The notes below the pieces were generated by a model. That model made no database searches. It saw only the letters and a list, made by a program, of their open reading frames with translations, and was not told the DNA's origin. A stretch of DNA of 64,000 nucleotides from Facklamia sp. 7083-14-GEN3 (GTDB lineage: Bacteria > Bacillota > Bacilli > Lactobacillales > Aerococcaceae): positions 147,334-211,333 of the forward strand of contig NZ_JANSGD010000004.1 in the NCBI RefSeq assembly GCF_024742075.1, written 5' to 3'. This document shows positions 56,364-64,000 of this stretch, piece by piece. Every line of letters begins with the position of its first letter. Positions within the stretch are counted from its first letter, which is position 1. The position numbers and the translations under genes were made by a program.

Positions 56364-56851
56364 ATGTATTCTTTAATTAGTTTTTCAACATACTGGTCAA
56401 TTTGATAGTAACGGCTCTTTTTATCGATGGCTTCTTTATTGTTCAAGAGTGTTTCTAAAAGTTCTAAGTTTAAAATCCATTGGCTAAGCTCGTGATGAGA
56501 TTGGTCTGTAATGAGTGGCACCCAATACTGGAAGGCGAGATAGGTTTCCGAATGATTTGTCGATGATAACTCTATCTTAATGAACCCCATACTCCAAGTA
56601 AAAGAAAATAAACGAGGGCTATCAAAGGCTAATATTTCTGCATGCTGTTCGTTTTTATTTTGGTCAGTATAATGCAAATGATTGCCTACCTCAATTTCAT
56701 CTATTAGGGAAAGGTCACTCCACCATTTTTTCATCAATGATTTATCTGTTAAAAAGGACCACACATCTTTTTGTGGTTTATTAAATAAGTATGTGAATTC
56801 AATGGAATAGTTATCCTCACCAAGATTAATTAAGTTTATTTCAGGTAACAT
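56360..56851 (-). CDS. SRPBCC/AHSA1-domain protein
   Basis: 163 residues with the START-like pattern: [26 protein letters not shown] near the start, a beta-rich middle ([26 protein letters not shown]) and a C-terminal helix. Members bind hydrophobic ligands or assist chaperones; no specific role is evident. Isolated on the minus strand between + strand genes. Confidence 0.8.
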   Translation of the reverse strand: MLPEINLINLGEDNYSIEFTYLFNKPQKDVWSFLTDKSLMKKWWSDLSLIDEIEVGNHLHYTDQNKNEQHAEILAFDSPRLFSFTWSMGFIKIELSSTNHSETYLAFQYWVPLITDQSHHELSQWILNLELLETLLNNKEAIDKKSRYYQIDQYVEKLIKEYI

Positions 56852-56952
56852 AGGAATCTCCTTTATCTTTTTATACAGTTTAACATGGAAAGATAATTAC
56901 TTGAATAGATGTTCTCAGTTTTATAAATAATAAGATAGATAGGAGCTCTAGA

Positions 56953-58176
56953 ATGGTTCTACTAGGTAAAAAAATTGGTGTCGTTGTCACAGGTGGAATT
57001 GCAGCTTACAAAGCAACAGAATTAGTACGTCAACTTATTAAAGCGGGGGCAATTGTGCGCGTATTAATGACAAGTTCAGCGAGTGAGTTTATAACTCCAC
57101 TAACCCTTCAAGTGCTTTCACGTCATGAGGTTCTGACAGATACTTTCAGTGAAAATGATGCTGAACATGTTCAGCACATTGAGTTTGCTGATTGGTGTGA
57201 TCTTGTAGTTGTGGCTCCTGCAACAGCTAATATTATAGGGAAATTATCAAATGGCATTGCAGATGAAATAGCTTCTACAACATTGTTGGCTGTTCATTGT
57301 CCGTGCTTAGTATGTCCGGCAATGAACACAAATATGTATCATCATCCTGCCACTCAAAGAAACTTAAAACGCCTACAGGAAGATGATTATTACTTGTTAA
57401 AACCAGACACGGGCTTTTTAGCAGAAGGTTATGAGGGTAAAGGACGCTTACCTGCTATTACTCAGATTGTTGAAAAGCTTGAAAGTATAGCAGCTAAACG
57501 TTTTTACCCTCAATTATTAAAGGATAAAAAAGTGATTGTAACAGCAGGTGGTACGAGAGAAAGAATCGATCCGGTTCGTTATATTTCCAATGATTCTTCT
57601 GGCATAATGGGCTATGCTATGGCCAAAATTGCGAGCTTTCTGGGAGCAGAAGTCTCCTTCATTTCCACTAAAGACCACTTTCCAATGATGGATAATATGA
57701 AATTAATCTTAGTAGAATCAGCCCTTCAAATGCAAAAAGAAATCAATGAGCGTTATGCGCAAACGGACTACGTTATTATGGCAGCTGCGGTGAGTGACTT
57801 CAGAATGATGGATCAAGCTGAACACAAAATTAAGAAGAAGGATCAAGAGAGTGAGAAAATCATATGGGAACTTACAGAAAACCCAGATATTTTAGCGGAA
57901 TTAGGACAAAATAAAAAGCAGCAAGTTTTAGTTGGCTTTGCTGCGGAGACTCAAAACTTAATCGAATATGCCCAGAGAAAATTAAAGTCAAAAGGAGCAG
58001 ATTGGATTATCGCGAATGATGTCTCTCAGAAAGACATCGGCTTTAATTCAAAAAACAATCAAGTGACTCTTTTAAATGAAAAAGGACAAGTTATGAACTT
58101 GCCGAAAATGGAAAAAATTGATTTAGCAAGAAAAGCTTGGGAAATTATTTTGAATGATCAAATTGTTGAAGATTAG
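56953..58176 (+). CDS. coaBC: Bifunctional CoaBC (phosphopantothenoylcysteine synthetase/decarboxylase)
   Basis: Two consecutive steps of coenzyme A synthesis. The FMN-dependent decarboxylase (about 1-185 of 407) has VTGGIAAYKATELVRQL, catalytic-region HIEFADWCDLVVVAPATAN and PAMNTNMYHHPATQRN. The synthetase half has VTAGGTRERIDPVRYISNDSSG and KIKKKD. Streptococci split this enzyme into two proteins; here it is fused. ATG 56953 follows AGGAG. ecsA begins 10 nt after its stop. Confidence 0.94.
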   Translation: MVLLGKKIGVVVTGGIAAYKATELVRQLIKAGAIVRVLMTSSASEFITPLTLQVLSRHEVLTDTFSENDAEHVQHIEFADWCDLVVVAPATANIIGKLSNGIADEIASTTLLAVHCPCLVCPAMNTNMYHHPATQRNLKRLQEDDYYLLKPDTGFLAEGYEGKGRLPAITQIVEKLESIAAKRFYPQLLKDKKVIVTAGGTRERIDPVRYISNDSSGIMGYAMAKIASFLGAEVSFISTKDHFPMMDNMKLILVESALQMQKEINERYAQTDYVIMAAAVSDFRMMDQAEHKIKKKDQESEKIIWELTENPDILAELGQNKKQQVLVGFAAETQNLIEYAQRKLKSKGADWIIANDVSQKDIGFNSKNNQVTLLNEKGQVMNLPKMEKIDLARKAWEIILNDQIVED

Positions 58177-58186
58177 AGGAGAATAA

Positions 58187-58927
58187 ATGAAATTAGCAGT
58201 TGAAAATCTAACAAGCGGTTATCGCAATGTTCCAGTCATTAAAGATGTAAATTTTGAAATTCATTCAGGCGAAATAGTCGGATTAGTTGGTTTGAATGGT
58301 GCAGGAAAATCAACGCTTTTGAAAACTATTTTAGGACTTTTACCTAACCAGTCAGGTCAAGTGTTATTTGATGGCATATCAATTGCAGAAGACCATCAAA
58401 AGTATGCTAGTCAAATTGCTTATATTCCTGAAACGCCTATTTTGTACGAAGAATTAACTTTGAAGGAGCACTTAGAAATGACCGCTCTTGGGTATCAAAT
58501 CCCGATGGAAACAGTTATGCAAAGAGCCCAACCTCTTTTAAAGAAATTTCGCCTAGATAAAAAGCTAGAGTGGTTCCCCACTCACTTTTCTAAAGGAATG
58601 AAGCAAAAAGTAATGATTATTTGTGCTCTAGTTACGGATGCTCAATTATTGATTATTGATGAACCATTCTTAGGATTAGATCCATTAGCCATTCAACAAT
58701 TCATAGATTTATTGAAGAAGAGTGCAGCTTCTGGCCGATCGATTATATTTACGACACACATTTTAGCGATTGCTGAGGACTTGTGCGATTCTTTTCTTTT
58801 ACTTCAACAAGGACAACTTGTAGCTCAAGGAGACTTAAATCAGTTGCAAACTATTTATAATTTCCAAGGAGCGAACTTAAACGATATCTATATGACCATG
58901 ACTAAAACAGGTGAAGTTAATGAATAA
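58187..58927 (+). CDS. ecsA: ABC transporter ATP-binding protein EcsA
   Basis: The ATPase (246 residues) has Walker A GLNGAGKST, Walker B LLIIDEPFLGLDP, the H-loop in FTTHI and a signature reading FSKGMKQKVMIICAL, where FSKGM replaces LSGGQ, as in EcsA. The C-terminus, FQGANLNDIYMTMT, is also EcsA-like. With EcsB it forms a system that in Bacillus affects protein secretion, membrane proteolysis and competence. Overlaps ecsB by 8 nt. Confidence 0.88.
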   Translation: MKLAVENLTSGYRNVPVIKDVNFEIHSGEIVGLVGLNGAGKSTLLKTILGLLPNQSGQVLFDGISIAEDHQKYASQIAYIPETPILYEELTLKEHLEMTALGYQIPMETVMQRAQPLLKKFRLDKKLEWFPTHFSKGMKQKVMIICALVTDAQLLIIDEPFLGLDPLAIQQFIDLLKKSAASGRSIIFTTHILAIAEDLCDSFLLLQQGQLVAQGDLNQLQTIYNFQGANLNDIYMTMTKTGEVNE

Positions 58928-60185
58928 TTTGAATCAATTATTTAACAAAAGAGCGAATCAATTATTAAAAGAAATAGGGAAATATGGTCGATTAATTTTT
59001 AATGATCATTTCTCCATAGTGATTTTCGTACTGATGGGTTTTCTAGCTTTGACTTATAGGGATCTCCTTGAAAGATTAAATCAAGCTTCCTATTTTTCTT
59101 TCGTATGGATGATTCCTTTGATGATAGCTTTTTTTCTTACAGTATTTTTAAACCTCGGGCACCCTTTATGGTTAAATCATGAGGCTGACCGATCTTATTT
59201 ATTTCCTAGGGGGAGGGATTGGTTTAAATATTGGCGAAAAGCTTTTATCTACACCGCACTTTCTCAAGCAGGCCTAGCTCTTTTAATAGGTTTTCTCTTC
59301 TATCCGTTGATCTCAATTGTGAGTGATTGGAATCAAAATAATGCCGTTTTCTTCTGTTTTATTTATGCAACTTTAAAAGTTTTAGCTGTGATCAATCAAT
59401 ACCTAAATCTTTATTATCAAAATAGCCATTTTTTATCCAGAAATTCCGTAAAAACACTCAACTATTTTACCGGAGTATTTATAACTATAAGCTTTTATTT
59501 ACCAGATCCCTATCCACTAATAATAATGCTAGTAGTAAGCGGGTTATATCTAACGATTGTATATTGGCGTTATCGGTTATTAGCTAAAAATCTTATCGAT
59601 TTTGAGTTCGTTATTAAACAGTCTCAAGCTAATAAATCGCGTTTTTATAAGCTGATTTCACTATTTGCAGATGTTCCACAAGTAAAAACACCTATTAAGG
59701 AACGGAAATGGTTGTATCCTTTGATGAATTTGATTCAAGGGAAAAAGGTTAATCGATATAGCTATTTCTTCGCTCGAATGATTACACGACATGAAGGCTA
59801 TTCAGGTATATGGCTTCGTATTACAGTATTTATTCTGATCATCATTTTGTTATTGCCTGAAAATTGGTTGGCATTAACGATAATAGGGGTAATTGGTTTT
59901 TGGCTCGCACTCATTCAAATATTGCCGATTTACTTACTAGGAAATAATTTACCTTTTCAATTACTTTATCCCACTCAAGATTTACAATTGAAAAAAGCAG
60001 CTTTTCAGAAGATGTTAGCTTCAATTTTGGCAATGATGATGCTTGCTTTTTGTTTGGGAATGCTAGTTAAAGTAGGTTTATCCTTAACACTTCTGTGGGT
60101 TTCTTGTGCTTGGCTAATAATAATTTTAGCTATAATCTACTTGTACGTCCCTATTTGGTTGAAGAAATTAAAAAAAGAAGTCTGA
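58920..60185 (+). CDS. ecsB: ABC transporter permease EcsB
   Basis: The 421-residue protein has about eight membrane segments; an early LFNKRANQLLKEIGKYGRLIFNDHF is the EcsB N-terminal pattern, and a long cytoplasmic loop lies near the middle. ATG 58920 is preferred over GTG 58911 because AGGTGA lies about 9 nt before it. A weak hairpin (60207-60238, AAAGAATT..AATTCTTT) separates it from the peptidase gene. Confidence 0.86.
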   Translation: MNNLNQLFNKRANQLLKEIGKYGRLIFNDHFSIVIFVLMGFLALTYRDLLERLNQASYFSFVWMIPLMIAFFLTVFLNLGHPLWLNHEADRSYLFPRGRDWFKYWRKAFIYTALSQAGLALLIGFLFYPLISIVSDWNQNNAVFFCFIYATLKVLAVINQYLNLYYQNSHFLSRNSVKTLNYFTGVFITISFYLPDPYPLIIMLVVSGLYLTIVYWRYRLLAKNLIDFEFVIKQSQANKSRFYKLISLFADVPQVKTPIKERKWLYPLMNLIQGKKVNRYSYFFARMITRHEGYSGIWLRITVFILIIILLLPENWLALTIIGVIGFWLALIQILPIYLLGNNLPFQLLYPTQDLQLKKAAFQKMLASILAMMMLAFCLGMLVKVGLSLTLLWVSCAWLIIILAIIYLYVPIWLKKLKKEV

Positions 60186-60284
60186 TTAAAGAATCCCTCT
60201 TTAAATAAAAAAGAATTTCTTTGATTGAAAACGAATTCTTTGTTAAAATTAATACAAATACTTATTAAGAAAGTAGGATGCAAG

Positions 60285-61367
60285 ATGTCAGTAAATGAAG
60301 AATATCTTAAACGTCTAACAGAAGTTAACGGAATCGGTGGCAACGAGCGTTATGTTCGCGAATTGTTTAAAGAAGAAACTAAAGACCAAGCAGAAGAATA
60401 TCTGCAAGATGGTTTGGGTGGTATTTTTGCTAAGCATACAGGAAATGTGGATGGACCACGCGTTATGTTAGCTGCTCACCTAGACGAAGTTGGTTTTATG
60501 GTTAAAGAAATTACCGATGAAGGATTTCTTAAATTCGTAACCATTGGTGGTTGGTGGAGTCAAGTTGTCTTAGCACAACAAGTAACAGTAACTACAAGAG
60601 AAGGTAAGACATTCCATGGTGTAACAGGATCTAAACCTCCACATGTACTAACTGCAGAAGCTCGTAAAAAGCCAATGGAATTTAAAGATATCTTTATTGA
60701 CTTAGGTGCTTCTTCTAAAGATGAAGTTATGGAATGGGGTATTCGTCCTGGTGATATGATCACTCCATATATCGAAACACGTCGTATGAATGGCACTAAA
60801 TTCCTCTTAGGTAAAGCTTGGGATAACCGTATTGGTATGGCAGTTGCAATTGATGTGTTGAAGAATTTAGCTAAAGATGGTCATGAGACTGTTCTATTCT
60901 CTGGAGCTAACGTACAAGAAGAAGTTGGTCTACGTGGAGCTAGAGTTGCGGCTCATATGATCAATCCTGATATTTCATTTGCTTTAGATACTGGTACAGC
61001 AGGTGACACACCTGGTATGACTAAAGATGAGTCTGCAAGTAAATTAGGAAAAGGACCTCAAATTATTGTTTACGATAGCTCAATGATTGCTCATCGCGGC
61101 CTACGTGAATTTGTAGTAGAAGTGGCTGATAGAGAAAACATTCCTTATCAATTCGAATTTATTCCTGGTGGTGGGACAGATGCTGGTGCACAACACTTAT
61201 CCTTAAATGGTATTCCATCCATTGCGATTACTGTTCCAGTTCGCTATTTACATTCACATACTTCTGTTATTCACGAAGATGACTACTTAAATATGGTTAA
61301 ATTAGTTACAGCAGTAGTAAAAGAGTTGAATGCAGAGACAATTAAGCAAATTAAAGATAACGCATAA
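60285..61367 (+). CDS. pepA: M42 family glutamyl aminopeptidase
   Basis: Dizinc aminopeptidase (360 residues) forming large dodecamers in this family. Metal and catalytic motifs: AAHLDEVGFMVKEI, GKAWDNRIGMAVAI (bridging Asp), NVQEEVGLRGARVAA (catalytic Glu pair), SFALDTGTAGDTPG and a late RYLHSHTSVI. ATG 60285 follows GTAGGA. PepA preferring acidic N-termini is the usual lactic-acid-bacteria member; specificity here is inferred. Confidence 0.9.
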   Translation: MSVNEEYLKRLTEVNGIGGNERYVRELFKEETKDQAEEYLQDGLGGIFAKHTGNVDGPRVMLAAHLDEVGFMVKEITDEGFLKFVTIGGWWSQVVLAQQVTVTTREGKTFHGVTGSKPPHVLTAEARKKPMEFKDIFIDLGASSKDEVMEWGIRPGDMITPYIETRRMNGTKFLLGKAWDNRIGMAVAIDVLKNLAKDGHETVLFSGANVQEEVGLRGARVAAHMINPDISFALDTGTAGDTPGMTKDESASKLGKGPQIIVYDSSMIAHRGLREFVVEVADRENIPYQFEFIPGGGTDAGAQHLSLNGIPSIAITVPVRYLHSHTSVIHEDDYLNMVKLVTAVVKELNAETIKQIKDNA

Positions 61368-61380
61368 TAATAATAAATTA

Positions 61381-61421
61381 AAAAAACCTAGGTATCAGTG
61401 ATTTGATACCTAGGTTTTTTT
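61381..61421. terminator. Bidirectional terminator between the M42 peptidase gene and gshF
   Basis: Perfect 17-bp stem (61381-61397 with 61404-61420), 6-nt loop, core AACCTAGGTATCA, A-tract and T-tract on the flanks. Confidence 0.92.
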
Positions 61422-61428
61422 AAATTTA

Positions 61429-63708
61429 CTAATGTAGTTCAGGAAATAAGAGTTCAAGCGCTTGTTCAGCTAAAGGTTGTGCCTGTCCGATAGCAGGAAA
61501 AAGGTGCAAACTCATCATTGGATTGTAGTTAGCCTCTAGCACAGCGTAAGAATTGGAGTTAGATATAGGTTCTCGATAGTTCTTAATAATGATATCTACT
61601 CCACAGAAAGTGGCTTTCATGGCTGCGGCTGTTTGTTCCGCAATTTTAATAAAATCTGAATGAACTTGATTGGTTCGATCGATGGCAATTCCTCCTGAAG
61701 AAACATTGGAATTTTTTCTTAAGTAGACTTTTTTACCATTAAAGGGAATTGATTGAAGAGAATAACTTTGGTCTGCAAGAGTTAATCTTTCTATTTCACC
61801 TTTTTCTAATAAGGTAAGAGGAGCTAGATGTCTAGGCCCTCTGAAAGGATGTTGGTTTTCCAGGTCAATTAACTGTTCAATAGTGTGCTGGCCATCACCA
61901 ATAATATGAGCGGCTTGTCTTTCACAAATAGCTAAAACTTTTTGATTTTGCACATAAAATCTCAGTTCAATCCCTTCAATAAATTCTTCAACTAATACCG
62001 TGTGATCATGTTTAAAAGCTTCTTTCATAGCTTTTATATAGGTTTCTTTTTCTGGAAAATTGTCGAAGATAGTAATCCCCAAACCATAGTTAGTATTTTG
62101 TGGTTTAATTACAATTGCAGATTTATCTAATAGAGTATAATATTTGATTGCTTGGTTTAAATTGTTGAATTTTCTTCCTTTAGGTGTCTGAATATTTTCT
62201 CTATCAAGCACGAATTTAGTAGCTGTTTTGTTATCCATTAAGAAGTATGAAACCTGACTATCCAAAGAAGTCATGTTGGCATTTTTGATTAATTCTGTAT
62301 GCTCATTGAATTGAAGTTCAATTAAGTTATCCTCCTTATCAATGATGGTAACTTGAATGCCAAGTTCTATCGCTTTTTTTATTAAGGCTTGTGTCGAAAG
62401 TTCTAACTTCTCGAAACCATGTAGGAGATACTTGTTTTTTAAAGATTGTTTTTGAAAAGTTTGACTGAGTTTAAGCAAGCCTTTGGTAAAATCTTTGAAG
62501 TCGGTATATTGACTAGTAATTTGGCCTGAAAGTGTATGGATAGGTAGTTCTATTTGTTCCAATTTTTTAGAGACAAGATGACTTAAATAAGAGTCAGGAT
62601 AAAAATGAAAATCAAGATTTTTGGCTACAGCTAGTAGGGTTTGTGAAAAAGACTTAAAAAGTTCTTTATTAATTAATGGATCTGTAGGGTTTGATTCTGC
62701 TGTGTTTTGGTTACGCTCATTTGCTAGATGAATTTCCTCTTCACTAATTGATTGTTGATGAAGAAGTAAAGAAAGAATCCATACTTTAATAAAATCGAGA
62801 TCTTCTAAACTAATTCCAAAAAGTTGAAAAGGATTAAGATCAAAATTTCTAAATTCTAAGTAAGAAATACCTTCAGTAAGCATAGCTCGATTAGGTTTAG
62901 CCCCTCGCATTCGAACATCTCGGTAGAGTTCCTTCTCAAAATGAAGAAAACCTCGAGAAATGAAATCTTCAATATCTGTGACATATGTATAAAAATCTTG
63001 ATAAGAAACTGAAACGTTTTGACTATTCCTGTAGCCATAGCGACTTTGGCGAACCGATTTCATAACAGTTTTGTGAGGTTTGCCGTATAAAACAGTCTCA
63101 TAATCATCTGAAAAATAAGGGGTGGCCCCTAAAAGATGGGTTAATACCCAACGGTAATACAGATATTTGCGCGTCAAGTCCATGTAGACCTTATTGCGAT
63201 TGGAGACATATTCTAATTCTGAGACTTTCAATTTTTGATTCAAAAGCTGTTCATTAATTTGAAAGTTATAATGGATGCCTGATAGTAGTTGAACTTTTTT
63301 ACCATAGTATGAAATAAGATATTTACGATAATTATAGTCACCTTGATCATCTAATACAGCGCTTCGAATTTGATTAATATTAGATAGTCGAGGTGGCATA
63401 CTATAAGGCCAAAGCGTTTCTACTGGCTTTGAAATTGAAATTCTATCCTGTGCTATCTGGTGGAGGGCAGCCAACCAGTTGATTACCTCTTCATTAGTAG
63501 AAAAGGGTGGAGTAATTAACTCTAATTGACTTTCTGAAAAGTCAGTTTGAAGATAAGGGTGAAAGGAGCGATTTCCCCAATCATGAGGATGGTCACTCTC
63601 ACTAATTAATCCGTTGGAATTAATTCGAACAGTTTCTCTTTCGAGACCGACGGTTGATTCCCAAAGTAACGGTAAATCTTCGATTGTAAACTCAATATTA
63701 TTAGTCAT
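61429..63708 (-). CDS. gshF: Bifunctional glutathione synthetase GshF (GshAB)
   Basis: Makes glutathione from glutamate, cysteine and glycine in one polypeptide of 759 residues. The N-terminal half is a gamma-glutamylcysteine ligase (TVGLERETVRINSNGL at the start, LTEGISYLEFRNFDLNPF). The C-terminal half is an ATP-grasp glutathione synthetase (VIKPQNTNYGLGITIF, TVLVEEFIEGIELRF, then VLEANYNPMMSLH). This fusion is typical of streptococci, listeriae and relatives. The start at 63708 follows AGGAGCT; a 34-codon extension upstream has no such site and runs into the promoter region. Confidence 0.95.
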   Translation of the reverse strand: MTNNIEFTIEDLPLLWESTVGLERETVRINSNGLISESDHPHDWGNRSFHPYLQTDFSESQLELITPPFSTNEEVINWLAALHQIAQDRISISKPVETLWPYSMPPRLSNINQIRSAVLDDQGDYNYRKYLISYYGKKVQLLSGIHYNFQINEQLLNQKLKVSELEYVSNRNKVYMDLTRKYLYYRWVLTHLLGATPYFSDDYETVLYGKPHKTVMKSVRQSRYGYRNSQNVSVSYQDFYTYVTDIEDFISRGFLHFEKELYRDVRMRGAKPNRAMLTEGISYLEFRNFDLNPFQLFGISLEDLDFIKVWILSLLLHQQSISEEEIHLANERNQNTAESNPTDPLINKELFKSFSQTLLAVAKNLDFHFYPDSYLSHLVSKKLEQIELPIHTLSGQITSQYTDFKDFTKGLLKLSQTFQKQSLKNKYLLHGFEKLELSTQALIKKAIELGIQVTIIDKEDNLIELQFNEHTELIKNANMTSLDSQVSYFLMDNKTATKFVLDRENIQTPKGRKFNNLNQAIKYYTLLDKSAIVIKPQNTNYGLGITIFDNFPEKETYIKAMKEAFKHDHTVLVEEFIEGIELRFYVQNQKVLAICERQAAHIIGDGQHTIEQLIDLENQHPFRGPRHLAPLTLLEKGEIERLTLADQSYSLQSIPFNGKKVYLRKNSNVSSGGIAIDRTNQVHSDFIKIAEQTAAAMKATFCGVDIIIKNYREPISNSNSYAVLEANYNPMMSLHLFPAIGQAQPLAEQALELLFPELH

Positions 63709-63788
63709 AAGAAAGCTCCTCTTATATGAAGTAATTAATATTATAACAAAGCGATAAGAAAAAATGTGAAAAAAGTTTGAAAAGACTC

Positions 63789-63818
63789 TTGACTTAAGAT
63801 AGCAACACATGCTATATT
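63789..63818 (+). promoter_or_regulatory. Upstream rRNA-type promoter P1
   Basis: TTGACT (63789-63794), an 18-bp spacer and TATATT (63813-63818), preceded by an A-rich tract. It reads away from gshF, towards the right edge. Confidence 0.65.
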
Positions 63819-63883
63819 ATTTCTTGTCGTCACGAACGACCAAAACGAAAGCAAAAAAAGTTTGAAAAAACTTCAAAAAAGGT

Positions 63884-63912
63884 TTGACAAAAAAACCAAA
63901 CCATGCTAGTAT
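63884..63912 (+). promoter_or_regulatory. Downstream rRNA-type promoter P2
   Basis: TTGACA (63884-63889), an exact 17-bp spacer and TAGTAT (63907-63912), with A-tracts upstream that resemble UP elements. Best-scoring promoter in the window by eye. Confidence 0.8.
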
Positions 63913-63917
63913 ATAGA

Positions 63918-64000
63918 AGTTGTCACTTCTGACAGCGAAGCTCATTGAAAACTGAACAAAGACAAACACCAAAATGTGTAAGGGTCTATTCGTAAAACCG
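63918..64000 (+). other. Probable leader of an rRNA operon
   Basis: After P2 comes CATTGAAAACTGAACAAAG and an ACACCAAAATGTGT-type stretch, closely resembling the antiterminator-like leader before 16S rRNA in Lactobacillales. The mature 16S start is not reached. Between 63709 and 63788 the only content I see is A/T-rich sequence and gshF control. Confidence 0.7.

Noticed and set aside
63709..63810. Longer N-terminus for GshF
   Set aside because: The extension is A/T-rich non-conserved sequence overlapping the promoter region, with no Shine-Dalgarno site.
1..64000. Mobile elements, prophage, CRISPR arrays, tRNA, tmRNA, 6S or RNase P genes
   Set aside because: I looked through the intergenic stretches and saw no transposase, integrase, terminal repeats, cloverleaf or array pattern; gaps are short and mostly explained by promoters and terminators.

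Overview
The window is about 36% GC by eye, densely packed and mostly on the + strand. Gene content and order (murA-rho, glmU-prs, comFA-comFC-hpf-secA-prfB-ftsEX, adcACB, gshF, type B L31, TTG/GTG starts with strong Shine-Dalgarno sites, PyrR attenuation) indicate a Gram-positive lactic-acid-bacteria relative (Lactobacillales). A member of Aerococcaceae (Facklamia/Globicatella/Aerococcus-like) is my best guess from the overall flavour; no rRNA body is inside the window to prove it. This is core chromosome: I see no prophage, insertion sequence, CRISPR array or tRNA gene.

Layout. 1-7.3 kb: a HEPN-nuclease protein resembling the C-terminal half of Csm6, then murA and rho, a TcaA-like zinc-ribbon membrane protein, and a DUF969-DUF979-pcp operon. 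7.3-12 kb (minus strand): an amino-acid ABC importer with a fused binding-protein/permease, an AbgT-family transporter and ribosomal protein L31 type B. 12-19 kb: NUDIX hydrolase, PgeF-type laccase-domain protein, an unassigned TIM-barrel protein, transketolase, cardiolipin synthase and a zinc metallopeptidase. 19-29 kb: PepD-type dipeptidase, a divergent sigma-54, a lipoprotein, a uracil permease behind a PyrR attenuator, a YugP-type peptidase, a DUF697 GTPase and the zinc importer adcACB. 29-43 kb: purR, glmU, prs, a polyprenyl-phosphate sugar transferase, a secreted protein, NAD synthesis (pncB, nadE), a WecA/TagO-type transferase, yigZ, degV, comFA/comFC and hpf. 43-56 kb: secA, prfB with its +1 frameshift, ftsEX, then a phosphate regulon (phoP-phoR, pstC-pstA-pstB-phoU, pstS). 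56-64 kb: UPF0340 and SRPBCC proteins, coaBC, ecsAB, an M42 aminopeptidase, gshF (minus) and, at the right edge, tandem promoters and the leader of what looks like an rRNA operon whose 16S gene would begin just outside.

How the genes connect. Cell-wall precursor supply (murA, glmU, TagO-like transferase, sugar transferase), nucleotide and NAD supply (prs, purR, uraA, pncB, nadE), envelope protein traffic (secA, ecsAB, ftsEX), metal and phosphate uptake (adcACB, pst) and thiol/pyroglutamate chemistry (gshF, pcp) are all represented. The phosphate regulon is self-contained: two promoters, before pstC and before pstS, carry TT(A/T)ACA repeats at 11-bp spacing, each with the last repeat 9 bp before the -10.

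Most unusual observations: (1) PstS has its two halves in swapped order, a circular permutation, joined by a Glu-rich linker and lacking a lipobox; (2) an apparent Csm6-like HEPN ribonuclease half sits alone in front of murA; (3) the comFA ribosome-binding site is buried in the 3' arm of a terminator-like hairpin; (4) the sigma-54 has a divergent RpoN box; (5) SecA lacks its C-terminal zinc-binding tail.
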